Shown here piece by piece: positions 16,498 to 25,072 of a stretch of DNA of 32,629 nucleotides. Each line of letters opens with the position of its first letter. The first letter of the stretch is position 1. Source of the stretch: Candidatus Avanaerovorax faecigallinarum (lineage in GTDB: Bacteria; Bacillota; Clostridia; Peptostreptococcales; Anaerovoracaceae); the NCBI GenBank assembly GCA_019113145.1, contig DXHZ01000042.1, forward strand, positions 1 through 32,629. The letters run 5' to 3'. Below the pieces are notes generated by a model. The model did no database searches and was not told the origin of the DNA. It saw nothing but the letters and a program-made list of their open reading frames with translations. The translations under genes and the position numbers were made by a program.

Positions 16498-16537
16498 AAG
16501 CGGCGTACTTCCGGAAACTTCCGGCGGCGCCGCTTTT
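16498..16537 (+). terminator. Terminator after the NSS transporter genes
   Basis: Arms AAGCGGCG (16498-16505) and CGCCGCTT (16528-16535) with an inner TTCCGG repeat, ending in TTTT. Confidence 0.8.
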
Positions 16538-16549
16538 GTAATAAACAGC

Positions 16550-16577
16550 TTTACATGAAGAGACTTAGTGCTATAAT
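16550..16577 (+). promoter_or_regulatory. Sigma-70 type promoter of the dipeptidase gene
   Basis: TTTACA (16550-16555) and perfect TATAAT (16572-16577) with a 16-base spacer lie 40 bases before the dipeptidase start. Confidence 0.75.
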
Positions 16578-16616
16578 GTATGTGAAAAATTGATTCGCAG
16601 CACACAGGAGGTTATT

Positions 16617-17564
16617 ATGAAGCTTATAGACATGCATTGCGACTCCATGGGAGAGGTGTTCCTTCATCCGGAGCAGAATATTTTAAACAAAGGCGGCCAT
16701 CTCGATCTTGAGATGATTGAAAAGGTCGGCGGCACTGTGCAGTTTTTTGCGCTGTTCATGTACAGGGACTGCATAGAGAAGTACGGTGCGTACGACCTGT
16801 TTCACAGAATGTACGACACTTATGTAAAGCAGATGGAGCTGAACAGGGAACATGTTCTGCCGGTGCTTAAAGCTGAAGATATAGAGAAAAACGAAAAGGC
16901 CGGAAAGATATCTTCTCTCCTGACAGTTGAGGACGGAGTATTTCTGGACGGTCACATCGAAAGAGTAGACGAGGCGTACGAAAAGGGCGTAAGACTCATA
17001 ACTCTCCTCTGGAATTTTGAGAACTCGCTGGGCTATCCGTCAAGCGACGACCCTGAGGAACACATGAGGGGACTGAAGCCTTTTGGCATCGAAGCCGTGG
17101 AGAGGATGAACGACCTTGGAATCATCGTCGATCTTTCTCATTCCTCTGAAGGAGTGTTCTACGACGTTGCGAAGTACAGCAAAAAACCTTTCATAGCCAG
17201 CCATTCCTGCGCAAGAGCTCTCTGCGGACACAGAAGGAATCTGACTGACGGTCAGCTTAAGACTCTTGGCGAAAAGGGCGGTGTAGCGGGAATAAACTTC
17301 TACGGCTGCTTCCTGGAGGATGACTGTGATTATCCTACGGTAGATCTCATCATGAAGCACATGAGATATATGATAGATAAGGCAGGCATCGAAAGCGTAG
17401 GCTTCGGCTCCGATTTTGACGGTATTGAATCCGCTGGTGAACTGGAGAATTATCTGGGATTCAAAAAGATAATCGCTGCAATGGAAAAAGAGTACACAGA
17501 CGATGAAATCGACAAAATCTGCTACAGTAACGCAATGAGAGTTATAAAAGAAGTTATAGGTTAA
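16617..17564 (+). CDS. M19 family (membrane/renal-type) dipeptidase
   Basis: A 315-residue dizinc dipeptidase. Metal ligands are visible: H7 and D9 in DMHCD, a glutamate in LLTVEDG, and histidines in VDLSHSS and ASHSCARAL. HRRNLTD and GFGSDFDGI are family signatures. M19 enzymes cut dipeptides and are unusual in accepting a D-amino acid at the C-terminal position. AGGAGG seven bases ahead sets the start at 16617. There is no signal peptide, so it works on imported dipeptides. The gene has its own promoter and a shared terminator with the convergent racemase gene. Confidence 0.92.
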   Translation: MKLIDMHCDSMGEVFLHPEQNILNKGGHLDLEMIEKVGGTVQFFALFMYRDCIEKYGAYDLFHRMYDTYVKQMELNREHVLPVLKAEDIEKNEKAGKISSLLTVEDGVFLDGHIERVDEAYEKGVRLITLLWNFENSLGYPSSDDPEEHMRGLKPFGIEAVERMNDLGIIVDLSHSSEGVFYDVAKYSKKPFIASHSCARALCGHRRNLTDGQLKTLGEKGGVAGINFYGCFLEDDCDYPTVDLIMKHMRYMIDKAGIESVGFGSDFDGIESAGELENYLGFKKIIAAMEKEYTDDEIDKICYSNAMRVIKEVIG

Positions 17565-17580
17565 TCGTCAGAATTAATAA

Positions 17581-17632
17581 GGCTGCCCGCCGGCGAAGTC
17601 AGTTGGACTCATCGCCGGCCGGGCAGCCTTTT
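17581..17632. terminator. Bidirectional terminator between dipeptidase and racemase genes
   Basis: A strong stem pairs GGCTGCCCG at 17581 with CGGGCAGCC ending at 17628, with a further CCGGCGA/TCGCCGG stem inside. TTTT follows on the plus strand and A-rich sequence precedes it. It separates convergent genes. Confidence 0.9.
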
Positions 17633-17641
17633 GCTTACGGT

Positions 17642-18754
17642 TTAGTAGTAGACTCTTACGGGACGGGCCATGATTCTGGCTATTATCTCGTTTTTATTGG
17701 TTCCCGCAAGTTCGGAAGCTTCCTGTATGTCCATGGTGTTATCCGTGCCGTCTCCGTATATCACTGCGATGTCGCCTTCGGAAACGCCCGGAACGTGCGT
17801 CACGTCTGCCATGCATTGGTCCATGCACAGGACGCCGACCAGAGGACACTTCATTCCGCGGATGGTAACGTATCCCTTGTCACGCATGTTTCTCGGATAT
17901 CCGTCCGCATATCCGAACGGCAGCGTGGCTATTACGGAGTCCTTCGGAGCCTTCCAGCAGTAGTCATAGCTCACTCCTTCTCCTTTCGGAATCCGGTGAA
18001 GCTGTGAAATTTTCGTAACCATGCCGATGGCCTGACGGATTTCAATGTGTCCCTTATGGAACCCTTTCAGACCGAATACCAGTGCGCCCGGGCGCACCAT
18101 ATCAAGACGGAATTCCGGATAGTCCACACAGGCTATGCTGTCGGCAATGTGTCTGTACCTGAATCTGAATCCGCCTTTCTCGAGCTCATCCGCAATCTTC
18201 ATGAACTTGTCGAACTGAGCCATGTCGTCTTCATAGCCTGCAAGAGCAAGGTGAGAAAAAATACCTTCAACCTCGAGGCCCGGGAGAGAGAGAATCTTTC
18301 GCAGCTCCTCCACATCGTCTGTACCCAGACGATGGAACCCCGTGTCCACCTTCAGGTGCACGCGGGCTTTAACGCCCCTGTCTTCGGCAAGGGCGCTGAG
18401 GAGCTCTGCCTGTCTGAAGCTGAAAACCGTCTGAGTTATGCGGTTTTCCACCACCCTGTCCAGCAGTCTGTCCGGAGTGTGTCCGAGTATGAAGAGAGGA
18501 TAGTCATCGCTGGCGGCTCTCAGTTCGAGAGCCTCTGTAAGAGTCGCAACTGCCAGATAAACGGCTCCTTCCTCGTATAAAACCCTGGCGATTTCCGCAG
18601 CGCCGTGGCCGTATGCGTTAGCTTTTATTACGGGCATAACGGCGGTGGTTTCGCCGCACATCTCCTTTATGTTGCGGAAGTTTTCTCTTATAGCCTGTGT
18701 ATCTACAAGCACCTGGGTATCCCTGGGCGCTTTTTCATCGAAATGTACGTTCAT
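17642..18754 (-). CDS. alr: Alanine racemase family PLP enzyme
   Basis: A 370-residue fold III PLP racemase. The PLP lysine is K44 in VIKANAYGHG, the second catalytic residue Tyr263 lies in GVSYDYCW, and GVLCMDQCMADVT carries the usual Met-Asp pair. The start at 18754 (MNVHFDEK) is set by AGGAGG five bases upstream. It interconverts L- and D-alanine, for cell-wall synthesis or for D-alanine breakdown. One oddity is HIADSIA where most alanine racemases have H.ANSAA, so the substrate could be broader or different. The gene follows the M20 amidohydrolase by 10 bases, in line with the sigma-54 activator gene, which favours a catabolic role. Confidence 0.88.
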   Translation of the reverse strand: MNVHFDEKAPRDTQVLVDTQAIRENFRNIKEMCGETTAVMPVIKANAYGHGAAEIARVLYEEGAVYLAVATLTEALELRAASDDYPLFILGHTPDRLLDRVVENRITQTVFSFRQAELLSALAEDRGVKARVHLKVDTGFHRLGTDDVEELRKILSLPGLEVEGIFSHLALAGYEDDMAQFDKFMKIADELEKGGFRFRYRHIADSIACVDYPEFRLDMVRPGALVFGLKGFHKGHIEIRQAIGMVTKISQLHRIPKGEGVSYDYCWKAPKDSVIATLPFGYADGYPRNMRDKGYVTIRGMKCPLVGVLCMDQCMADVTHVPGVSEGDIAVIYGDGTDNTMDIQEASELAGTNKNEIIARIMARPVRVYY

Positions 18755-18764
18755 GTTTCCTCCT

Positions 18765-19982
18765 CTACTTTTCAAGCAGCTTAAGTGCGGATGCTGTCTG
18801 TATTATTACGCCGTTTAACATGGCTTCCTCTGCGGGAGCGAAGTGTTCGTTATGAAGAGAGTATACGGGATCCCCTTCCTTCGTCACTCCCAGATTGAAA
18901 TAGGTACCCTTTACGCTCTGGGTGAAAAAGGCAAAGTCGTCAGCGCCGAGGCTCGGTTCCGGCATGTGTCTTACCATATCGTGACCGAGATATTCGTCGG
19001 TGGTCTCTTCTACGGCGCGGGTAACGTCGTCGTCGTTTATGAGGGCAGGGTAATAGTCGTCCGCCCACTGGACTTCTGCCGAAGCTCCGTAAGCGGATGC
19101 GGTGTTTTCCGCAATCTGTACGAACAGGCTCTTTGCTTTTGCCATGGTGTCCATGTCAAGGGCCCTTATGGTGCCGCGCATTACCACTTCTCCGGCGATT
19201 ATGTTTCCGGCCGTTCCGCCGTTTATGGAACCGATGGTCACCACTACCGGAGTAGTAGGAGCCATGAAACGGCTGGATATTGACTGTACGGCTGTAATTA
19301 CCTGAGCGGAAACCACGATTGTATCTATACCCGCATCAGGATGGGCGCCGTGGCAGCTTTTCCCTCTCACTGTAAGTGAGAAGCTTCCGGTGGCCGCATT
19401 CATTGGACCGTATTTAAGTACTATGGTTCCTGCGGGGTACTCCGGATCCACGTGAAGAGCCGTTACGGCGCTTACATCGGGATTTTTCAGGAATCCAGCT
19501 TCTATCATAGGAGAGGCTCCGCCTACCGTTTCCTCTGCCGGCTGGAAGAAGAGCTTTACGGCTCCGTTCAGCCTTCCTTCGTCGTCAAGTTTTTTCAGAA
19601 GTATTCCCGTCGAGAGAAGTATTGCCGTGTGCATATCGTGGCCGCAGGCGTGCATCACGCCGGGATTCTCCGATGCATACTCAAGGCCGGTTGCTTCGCA
19701 GACGGGAAGAGCGTCCATGTCTGCTCTGACGGCGATACATCTGCGGCCGTCCTTTACGTCTCCCACCTGTGCGACTATGCCGAATCCGGCCACGCCGGAT
19801 GTATAGCTTATTCCATGTTCGTCGAGAACAGAGCGCACGAACCGGGATGTATTCTCTTCATGCTCTGAAAGCTCGGGATGGGAATGAAGATGGCGTCTGA
19901 TTCTCACCGTCTCCGGATAGAGCTCCTTTGCCGCTTCGATGAGCTCGGCAGGGGTAACTGATGTCGTTGTGTTTGGTTCCAT
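18765..19982 (-). CDS. M20 family amidohydrolase (M20D type)
   Basis: A 405-residue metallohydrolase. It shows HPELSEHEENTS, the metal-site stretch VMHACGHDMHTA with a nearby VRADMDALPV, the catalytic glutamates in LFFQPAEETVGGA, and DDFAFF near the end. Relatives remove acyl groups from amino acids or dipeptides (hippurate hydrolase, N-acetyl-diaminopimelate deacetylase, indole-acetyl-amino-acid hydrolase); the substrate is not decidable here. AGGAGG six bases ahead fixes the start. It lies 54 bases after the sigma-54 activator and 10 bases before the racemase, all on the minus strand, so the three may be one transcript. Confidence 0.88.
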   Translation of the reverse strand: MEPNTTTSVTPAELIEAAKELYPETVRIRRHLHSHPELSEHEENTSRFVRSVLDEHGISYTSGVAGFGIVAQVGDVKDGRRCIAVRADMDALPVCEATGLEYASENPGVMHACGHDMHTAILLSTGILLKKLDDEGRLNGAVKLFFQPAEETVGGASPMIEAGFLKNPDVSAVTALHVDPEYPAGTIVLKYGPMNAATGSFSLTVRGKSCHGAHPDAGIDTIVVSAQVITAVQSISSRFMAPTTPVVVTIGSINGGTAGNIIAGEVVMRGTIRALDMDTMAKAKSLFVQIAENTASAYGASAEVQWADDYYPALINDDDVTRAVEETTDEYLGHDMVRHMPEPSLGADDFAFFTQSVKGTYFNLGVTKEGDPVYSLHNEHFAPAEEAMLNGVIIQTASALKLLEK

Positions 19983-20036
19983 TGAATGCCTCCTGATTAA
20001 ATCAGCCTGATTGTTTTTCTAAAATGTATAATAAAA

Positions 20037-22145
20037 CTATCTTTTCAATCTGTCTATACCCATTTCCGTTATTCTTGTGCCGAAGCGGCCCCTGCCAATC
20101 TGTATGAGACCGTCTGATGAAAGAGCGGAAAGTATCTCACGAAGTTTTCCGTCGCTTATATTCACGCCGGATGATTTAAGTATCTGCACCAGTACGGTAC
20201 GTCCGACGCCGTGAGCGGGAGCGGAGTTGTCATAGATGAGGGACAGAACCTTCTGCTTCAGTTCGTCCTCGGTAAAGGACAGCCGCCTGATCGTATATCT
20301 CTTCGGTTCCGGAGGATTGAAAATACCGCTGCGGACCGGTACTTCACCAGTGTATGACGGGATTTCCGCATGGGACGCCGCCTGCCCGGAATATGAATCC
20401 TGCTTCTGCGTTTCAGTCTGCTCCTGCTCGGAACGTGCGTTTTCAATGTTGACCAGATATTCAGGAAGCTCGGAGAGCGATTTGTAGTATACTGCTGTAT
20501 TTCTCAGTTCTCTCACGTTGCCCGGCCAGTCGTATTTCATCATAAGCGTCTTTTCGTGAGGACTTACGTTTTTGTAGTCCGGACCCAGAAAACTTTTCAG
20601 CAGCGCCGGAATATCTTCCTTCCTCTCACGAAGAGGAGGTACGGAGATTGGCAGTACGTTGAGCCTGAAGAAAAGGTCGCTTCTGAAACTCCCCTTTGCG
20701 ATTTCGGCTTCGAGATTTTTATTGGTGGCGGCAATGATTCTCACATCTATATTGATGACTTTGTCGCTTCCTATTCTCATAACCTGCATTTCCTGGATGG
20801 TTCTGAGCAGACGCGACTGCAGCTTCGGGGATATGTCGCCTATTTCATCGAGGAATATGGTGCCGCGATGGGCCTGTTCGAACAGACCGGCCTTGCCCTT
20901 GCTCCTGGCTCCGGTGAAGGAACCCGCTTCATATCCGAACAGTTCCGATTCCAGAAGGGTTTCGGGAAGAGCGGCGCAGTTGACGGCGACGAAGGGGAAA
21001 GTGGATCTGTCCGAATAGTTGTGTATGGACTGGGCTATCATTTCCTTTCCGGTGCCGCTTTCACCGCGTATCAGAACCGTAAGATCGGTGCCTGCTATAC
21101 GCTTGGCTGTGCTGATGACTTTCTCCATGCATGAGGCTCTGTATATGATATCGCTGAACTGATAGTTTGCTACGTACCCCTTTTCTTTAAGTGAGTGGCT
21201 GAGAGGGGCTGTATCTCTCTCGTCCTGAAGAGTCATGTAATAGCCCGCTTTTTCATCCATCAGCGTGATGGTGTACTTGTTCAGAATGTAATTGTTAAGA
21301 TTTATGGTGACCTTGGCTCCTGAGACGTCCGGGGAACTTATGATATCGGGCGGGAGATTATCGCTCAGATTAAGCTCCGTTTTGTCGGAGACGCCGAAGA
21401 TTGAGCACGCTTTGGCGTTGGCGTATACAGGCTCAAAGAGTGCATCCACCAGGATGGTGCCTATGGCGCTTCCGTCAACTATTCTTTTTATCATTTCGCT
21501 CTTGAGATAATCGTAAATGAAGTTGGAGTAGAAGCTGGTAGCCGATTCCACAACGGTGTGGAGATAGCGGAATATGTTCCTGTTGATTCTCTCCGCTTCA
21601 AGGTCCAGAAGCTGCTTGAGCTTAACGACAGTGTCGAAGCTTACAACTCTGTAGCCTATGTCTATGACTTCGCTGATGTGCTCCGGAACAAGCTCCGGCT
21701 CGTTAGGTGTAACGGCGATGGTTATGTCGTCGTAAATGCCGGTGTGGTCAAGGCTGTTGTCGAAAGGTACGAAGTTGATATGGCTGACGCCCATCTCGTA
21801 AAAAGAGTATGCGGTGGAAAGAGCGGTATCATAGCTGTCGTTGACCAGGAGAACCTTTGTCCCTGACGGAATTTCCGAAATCGATTTCAGAGCCCTGACG
21901 TTAGGGCTTCTCTCCATCTTTACTACCATGGAAAAGTTGTCTACGCGCTCTTTAAGCTGTTCGTAAAGGTCATCGCCGCTTACAAGATATGCGTCGGCGT
22001 GGAGTACGGAGTTTTCCGGATACTCCTCCAGATGTACGTTGTAAAATCTCACAAAGTCCTCAAATATGCCCTCGAGATTGGACTTTACAAAGTTCATGGC
22101 GTTCATATTGGAGGAAGTCTTATATACAATGGCTACTGTCTTCAT
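20037..22145 (-). CDS. Sigma-54-dependent transcriptional activator with winged-helix-like C-terminus
   Basis: A 702-residue enhancer-binding protein. The start at 22145 (MKTVAIVYKT) has AAGGAG seven bases upstream; a longer frame has no such site. Residues 1-195 resemble the ligand-sensing N-terminal domain of PrpR-type regulators, and 222-310 look like a PAS domain. The AAA+ domain has Walker A GESGTGKE (361-368), the sigma-54 contact loop GSFTGA (408-413), Walker B TIFLDEIGD (429-437) and WPGNVREL (540-547). After a Gln/Ser-rich linker (570-610), residues 620-702 look like a winged helix instead of the usual Fis-type helix-turn-helix. It is divergent to an operon with a sigma-54 promoter, and two more such promoters lie in the window, so it is the likely activator of all three. 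Confidence 0.93.
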   Translation of the reverse strand: MKTVAIVYKTSSNMNAMNFVKSNLEGIFEDFVRFYNVHLEEYPENSVLHADAYLVSGDDLYEQLKERVDNFSMVVKMERSPNVRALKSISEIPSGTKVLLVNDSYDTALSTAYSFYEMGVSHINFVPFDNSLDHTGIYDDITIAVTPNEPELVPEHISEVIDIGYRVVSFDTVVKLKQLLDLEAERINRNIFRYLHTVVESATSFYSNFIYDYLKSEMIKRIVDGSAIGTILVDALFEPVYANAKACSIFGVSDKTELNLSDNLPPDIISSPDVSGAKVTINLNNYILNKYTITLMDEKAGYYMTLQDERDTAPLSHSLKEKGYVANYQFSDIIYRASCMEKVISTAKRIAGTDLTVLIRGESGTGKEMIAQSIHNYSDRSTFPFVAVNCAALPETLLESELFGYEAGSFTGARSKGKAGLFEQAHRGTIFLDEIGDISPKLQSRLLRTIQEMQVMRIGSDKVINIDVRIIAATNKNLEAEIAKGSFRSDLFFRLNVLPISVPPLRERKEDIPALLKSFLGPDYKNVSPHEKTLMMKYDWPGNVRELRNTAVYYKSLSELPEYLVNIENARSEQEQTETQKQDSYSGQAASHAEIPSYTGEVPVRSGIFNPPEPKRYTIRRLSFTEDELKQKVLSLIYDNSAPAHGVGRTVLVQILKSSGVNISDGKLREILSALSSDGLIQIGRGRFGTRITEMGIDRLKR

Positions 22146-22197
22146 GTCTGCACTCCTTACAAATCTCAAAATCTGCCTGTTACCCGAATTCCCGTCC

Positions 22198-22226
22198 ATT
22201 ATAACCTCTTTCAGCGGAGCTTTCAA
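22198..22226 (-). promoter_or_regulatory. Sigma-70 type promoter of the sigma-54 activator gene
   Basis: On the minus strand, TTGAAA (22226-22221) and perfect TATAAT (22203-22198) are 17 bases apart. The start codon lies about 50 bases downstream, so the activator itself is made by the housekeeping polymerase. Confidence 0.8.
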
Positions 22227-22246
22227 GACTATAATAAGATTTAATG

Positions 22247-22259
22247 GGATTTAAAATCC
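22247..22259. promoter_or_regulatory. Palindrome between divergent promoters, activator site candidate
   Basis: GGATTTAAAATCC is a perfect 13-base palindrome about 60-75 bases upstream of the -24 box at 22320 and just upstream of the activator's own promoter. It is placed to serve as an enhancer site and for autoregulation. Its sequence is not the same as the palindromes at 740-774. Confidence 0.4.
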
Positions 22260-22319
22260 GAATACAGTAAAAAAGAAGTTCAGCTGATATAAAAAGCAAG
22301 CAAATTCAACATCCAATTC

Positions 22320-22336
22320 TTGGCATATTTTTTGCT
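22320..22336 (+). promoter_or_regulatory. Sigma-54 (-24/-12) promoter of the M55/P1 peptidase operon
   Basis: TTGGCATATTTTTTGCT matches the sigma-54 consensus apart from T for C at one position; the GG (22322-22323) and GC (22334-22335) are exactly 12 bases apart. Transcription would begin near 22347, just ahead of the M55 ribosome site. Confidence 0.86.
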
Positions 22337-22374
22337 TTTATATCTCGCAAAGACAGATATACGGGAGGCAGAAT

Positions 22375-23172
22375 ATGAGAGTTTTTATTAGTGCGGACAT
22401 AGAAGGCTGTACCGGAGTTACTACCTGGGACGAGACATTTTACGGAAAACCCGGATATGCCGAAGCGGCTGAGCAGATGAATAAAGAGGTGGCTGCGGCT
22501 GCCAGAGGCGCCCTTGCCGCAGGCGCAGACGAAGTTGTCGTAAAAGACGGCCATGAAGACGCCATGAACATACAGCCGTCTGCAATGCCGAGAGGTGTAA
22601 AGGTTCTGCGCGGATGGACTCAGGATATCGACGCCATGATGGCCGGAGTAGGCGGAGGTTTTGACTGCGCGTTCTACATCGGATATCATGCCGAAGCAGG
22701 AAGCAGCAGCAGTCCTTTGTCCCATACGACGGAGTTTCCTATTCTCCAGAAGGCTCTTCTCAATGGAAAGCCTATGGCGGAGTTCGACGTGAATGCCCTT
22801 GCCGCGGCAAGACACGGCGTTCCTTCCGCGCTTATAACGGGAGATAAGGGAATCTGTGACAAGGCGTCCGAATCGTGTCCGTGGATAAAGACCGTAGCCG
22901 TTAAGGAAGGCGTCAGCGGAGGAACTCTCAACATGCATCCTGAAGAAGCCTGTGAGCTGATAGAGGAGGCTGCAAAAGCCGCTGTTTCCGAAAAGAACTT
23001 CAGATGCGCTGAAATACCTGAGCACTTTGAGATGGAGCTCACATATAAATATCACACGAGAGCAAAGAAAGCTTCCACCTATCCCGGCGCAGTGCTGAAG
23101 GACGACTGCACTGTAACATACGAGACCGACGACGTGGCGGATCTGCTGGAAGCATATTCATTTATGGTATAG
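22375..23172 (+). CDS. M55 family D-aminopeptidase (DppA-like)
   Basis: A 265-residue zinc D-aminopeptidase. The known DppA metal and active-site pattern is visible: D8 and E10 in SADIEG, D58 and H60 in VKDGH, H105 in GYHAEAG, and a glutamate in the MAEFDVNALAA stretch. DppA of Bacillus cuts D-Ala-D-Ala and similar D-peptides. No signal peptide is present, as in DppA. GGGAGG six bases before the ATG sets the start. It is the first gene after the sigma-54 promoter and is followed 19 bases later by a P1 peptidase. This is the clearest sign that the regulon deals with D-amino-acid peptides. Confidence 0.93.
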   Translation: MRVFISADIEGCTGVTTWDETFYGKPGYAEAAEQMNKEVAAAARGALAAGADEVVVKDGHEDAMNIQPSAMPRGVKVLRGWTQDIDAMMAGVGGGFDCAFYIGYHAEAGSSSSPLSHTTEFPILQKALLNGKPMAEFDVNALAAARHGVPSALITGDKGICDKASESCPWIKTVAVKEGVSGGTLNMHPEEACELIEEAAKAAVSEKNFRCAEIPEHFEMELTYKYHTRAKKASTYPGAVLKDDCTVTYETDDVADLLEAYSFMV

Positions 23173-23191
23173 ATACGGAGGAACTTTTAAG

Positions 23192-24235
23192 ATGGGATTA
23201 CCTAAAGACAGCGGCCTGGAGCTGCATTCCAAATGGCAGAGAGGAAAGCTGAACCTTATCACCGATGTTCCGGGAGTGAAGGTCGCTAACGTGACAATTC
23301 AGGACGGAGCGGAGATAAATACCGGCGTTACGGCTATTCTGCCTCATACGGGAGATATTTTTCACGACAAGGTCATGGCAGGCGTATCCGTTATAAACGG
23401 ATTCGGCAAGAGTCTCGGACTGGTTCAGGTTGAAGAGCTGGGAACCATAGAGACGCCGATTATAATGACCAATACTTTAAGTGTGGGAACGGCAGCTGAG
23501 GCGCTGACCGAATACATGCTGGAGAGAAACGATGATATCGGAGTAAAGACCGGAACTGTAAACTGCCTCGTAACCGAGTGCAACGACGGCAGACTTAACG
23601 ATATAAGAGGACTTCACGTAAAGAAGGAACACGTTCGTGAAGCTTTGTCAAAGGCTGAAGCAGACGGCGATACTTTCGAAGAGGGTGCTGTCGGAGGAGG
23701 AACCGGAATGTGCTGCCTGGGCCTTAAGGGCGGCATAGGCTCTTCATCCAGGATAGTGAAGGTTGACGACAGAGACTATACCGTGGGCGCCATAGTGATG
23801 TCCAACTTCGGCGGATCCGGAAACCTCGTTATAGGCGGAGACCACATCGGAAAGCGCATCAGGGAGAGAATGGCTGCAGAGGATAAGAAGGATCTGGGGT
23901 CGATTATAATGATCATCGCAACGGATATTCCTCTTTCCGACCGTCAGCTGAAGAGAGTGGCAAAACGTTCATCCATAGCTCTGGGAAGGTGCGGATCGTA
24001 TTTAGGCAATGGAAGCGGAGACATAGCCGTAGCCTTCAGCACCGGAAACAGAGTGCCTCACTACAGCGATAAGTCCCTCATCGATATTAAGATGTACGAT
24101 GACGAGAAGATAGACAGAGTGTTCGAAGCGGCTGTTGAGGCCGTAGAGGAATCGGTCATCAGCTCCATGTACCATGCAGAAACGACAAAGGGCGTTCGCG
24201 GAAATATCTATTACGGACTCAGGGAGTTTTTATAG
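23192..24235 (+). CDS. P1 family (DmpA-type) self-processing aminopeptidase
   Basis: A 347-residue protein of the N-terminal-nucleophile P1 family. Characteristic stretches are ITDVPGVKVANVT near the start, EGAVGGGTGMCCLGLKGGIG (164-183), VGAIVMSNFG with the probable nucleophile Ser204, and GNGSGDIAVAFSTGNR (272-287). Family members cleave themselves before the serine and act as D- or L-aminopeptidases or beta-peptidyl aminopeptidases; DmpA itself is an L-aminopeptidase/D-esterase/amidase. The gene shares the M55 transcript. GGAGG before the ATG supports the start. The exact specificity cannot be read from the sequence. Confidence 0.9.
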   Translation: MGLPKDSGLELHSKWQRGKLNLITDVPGVKVANVTIQDGAEINTGVTAILPHTGDIFHDKVMAGVSVINGFGKSLGLVQVEELGTIETPIIMTNTLSVGTAAEALTEYMLERNDDIGVKTGTVNCLVTECNDGRLNDIRGLHVKKEHVREALSKAEADGDTFEEGAVGGGTGMCCLGLKGGIGSSSRIVKVDDRDYTVGAIVMSNFGGSGNLVIGGDHIGKRIRERMAAEDKKDLGSIIMIIATDIPLSDRQLKRVAKRSSIALGRCGSYLGNGSGDIAVAFSTGNRVPHYSDKSLIDIKMYDDEKIDRVFEAAVEAVEESVISSMYHAETTKGVRGNIYYGLREFL

Positions 24236-24248
24236 AGCAAATTCCTAT

Positions 24249-24335
24249 GATCCGGCATTCCCCCTCCCTAACTGACGCCGGATCTTAAAAATAAACGGGC
24301 GCCGCCGAAGCATCGGATTCCGCTACGGCGGCGTC
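24249..24335. repeat. Two adjacent hairpins between the P1 peptidase and racemase genes
   Basis: First arms GATCCGGC (24249-24256) and GCCGGATC (24277-24284); second arms GGCGCCGCCG (24298-24307) and CGGCGGCGTC (24326-24335), with one G-U pair. Neither is followed by a true T run, so they may reduce read-through or stabilise RNA ends rather than act as plain terminators. Confidence 0.45.
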
Positions 24336-24367
24336 TTCACATTCTGACGAAAAGGAGATATAATACT

Positions 24368-25072
24368 ATGTTAGGAGTAATCGGAGGAATGGGGCCGCTG
24401 GCTTCATCGCTTTTTTACGATATGATAATCGACAAGACCGACGCAGGCTGCGATCAGGAAAATCTGAATATGATAATATACAGCGATTCCGGCATGCCTG
24501 ACAGAACCGGCGCAATCCTTTCGGGAGACGAGGAGAAGGTTGCCGAAGTGCGCGACCGAATCCTTAAAGACGCGAAGGTTCTGGAAAACGCAGGGTGCAG
24601 CGCCATTGCCGTAACCTGCAACACCGCTCACTATTTTGTCAACATGGTGAGAGGCGAAGTGGGAATTCCTTTTATCCACATGATAGAAGAGACGGCAAAG
24701 GAACTTGCCAAAACCTGCAAGGGAAAGCCGGTCGCCATTCTCGCCACCGACGGAACCGTTAAGACGAGGCTCTATCAGAACGAGTTCGAAAAGCACGGAA
24801 TCGTGCCTTACACCCCGACGGAAGAGGGCCAGAAGAAGGTAATGAGCACCATTTACGACCTTATCAAGCAGAACAAGCCGGTAGATGCGGATCTCTGGGC
24901 GGAAATAGAAAAAGAAATTAAGGATGCCGGATGTGAAGCCGCAATCCTTGCATGCACCGAGCTTTCCGTGGTGAAGAAGGAGCTTGACCTTCCGGAATAC
25001 TACCGCGACCCTATGGAGATCATGGCCGACAGGTGCATAGAATATTACAGAGCGATAGGAGAAATTAAATAA
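24368..25072 (+). CDS. Aspartate/glutamate racemase family protein
   Basis: A 234-residue cofactor-independent racemase. Both catalytic cysteines are present: C84 in VTCNTAHYF and C196 in ILACTELS; the N-terminus IGGMGPLAS is typical of the aspartate racemase branch. It would interconvert L- and D-aspartate (or glutamate). AAGGAG lies shortly before the ATG. The stop overlaps the start of dtd by one base (TAATG), so racemase and D-aminoacyl-tRNA deacylase are translationally coupled. That coupling suggests the cell protects protein synthesis when D-amino acids rise. Confidence 0.92.
   Translation: MLGVIGGMGPLASSLFYDMIIDKTDAGCDQENLNMIIYSDSGMPDRTGAILSGDEEKVAEVRDRILKDAKVLENAGCSAIAVTCNTAHYFVNMVRGEVGIPFIHMIEETAKELAKTCKGKPVAILATDGTVKTRLYQNEFEKHGIVPYTPTEEGQKKVMSTIYDLIKQNKPVDADLWAEIEKEIKDAGCEAAILACTELSVVKKELDLPEYYRDPMEIMADRCIEYYRAIGEIK

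Noticed and set aside
20556-21134. Plus-strand frame opposite the sigma-54 activator
   Set aside because: It overlaps the conserved AAA+ core and has no family features.
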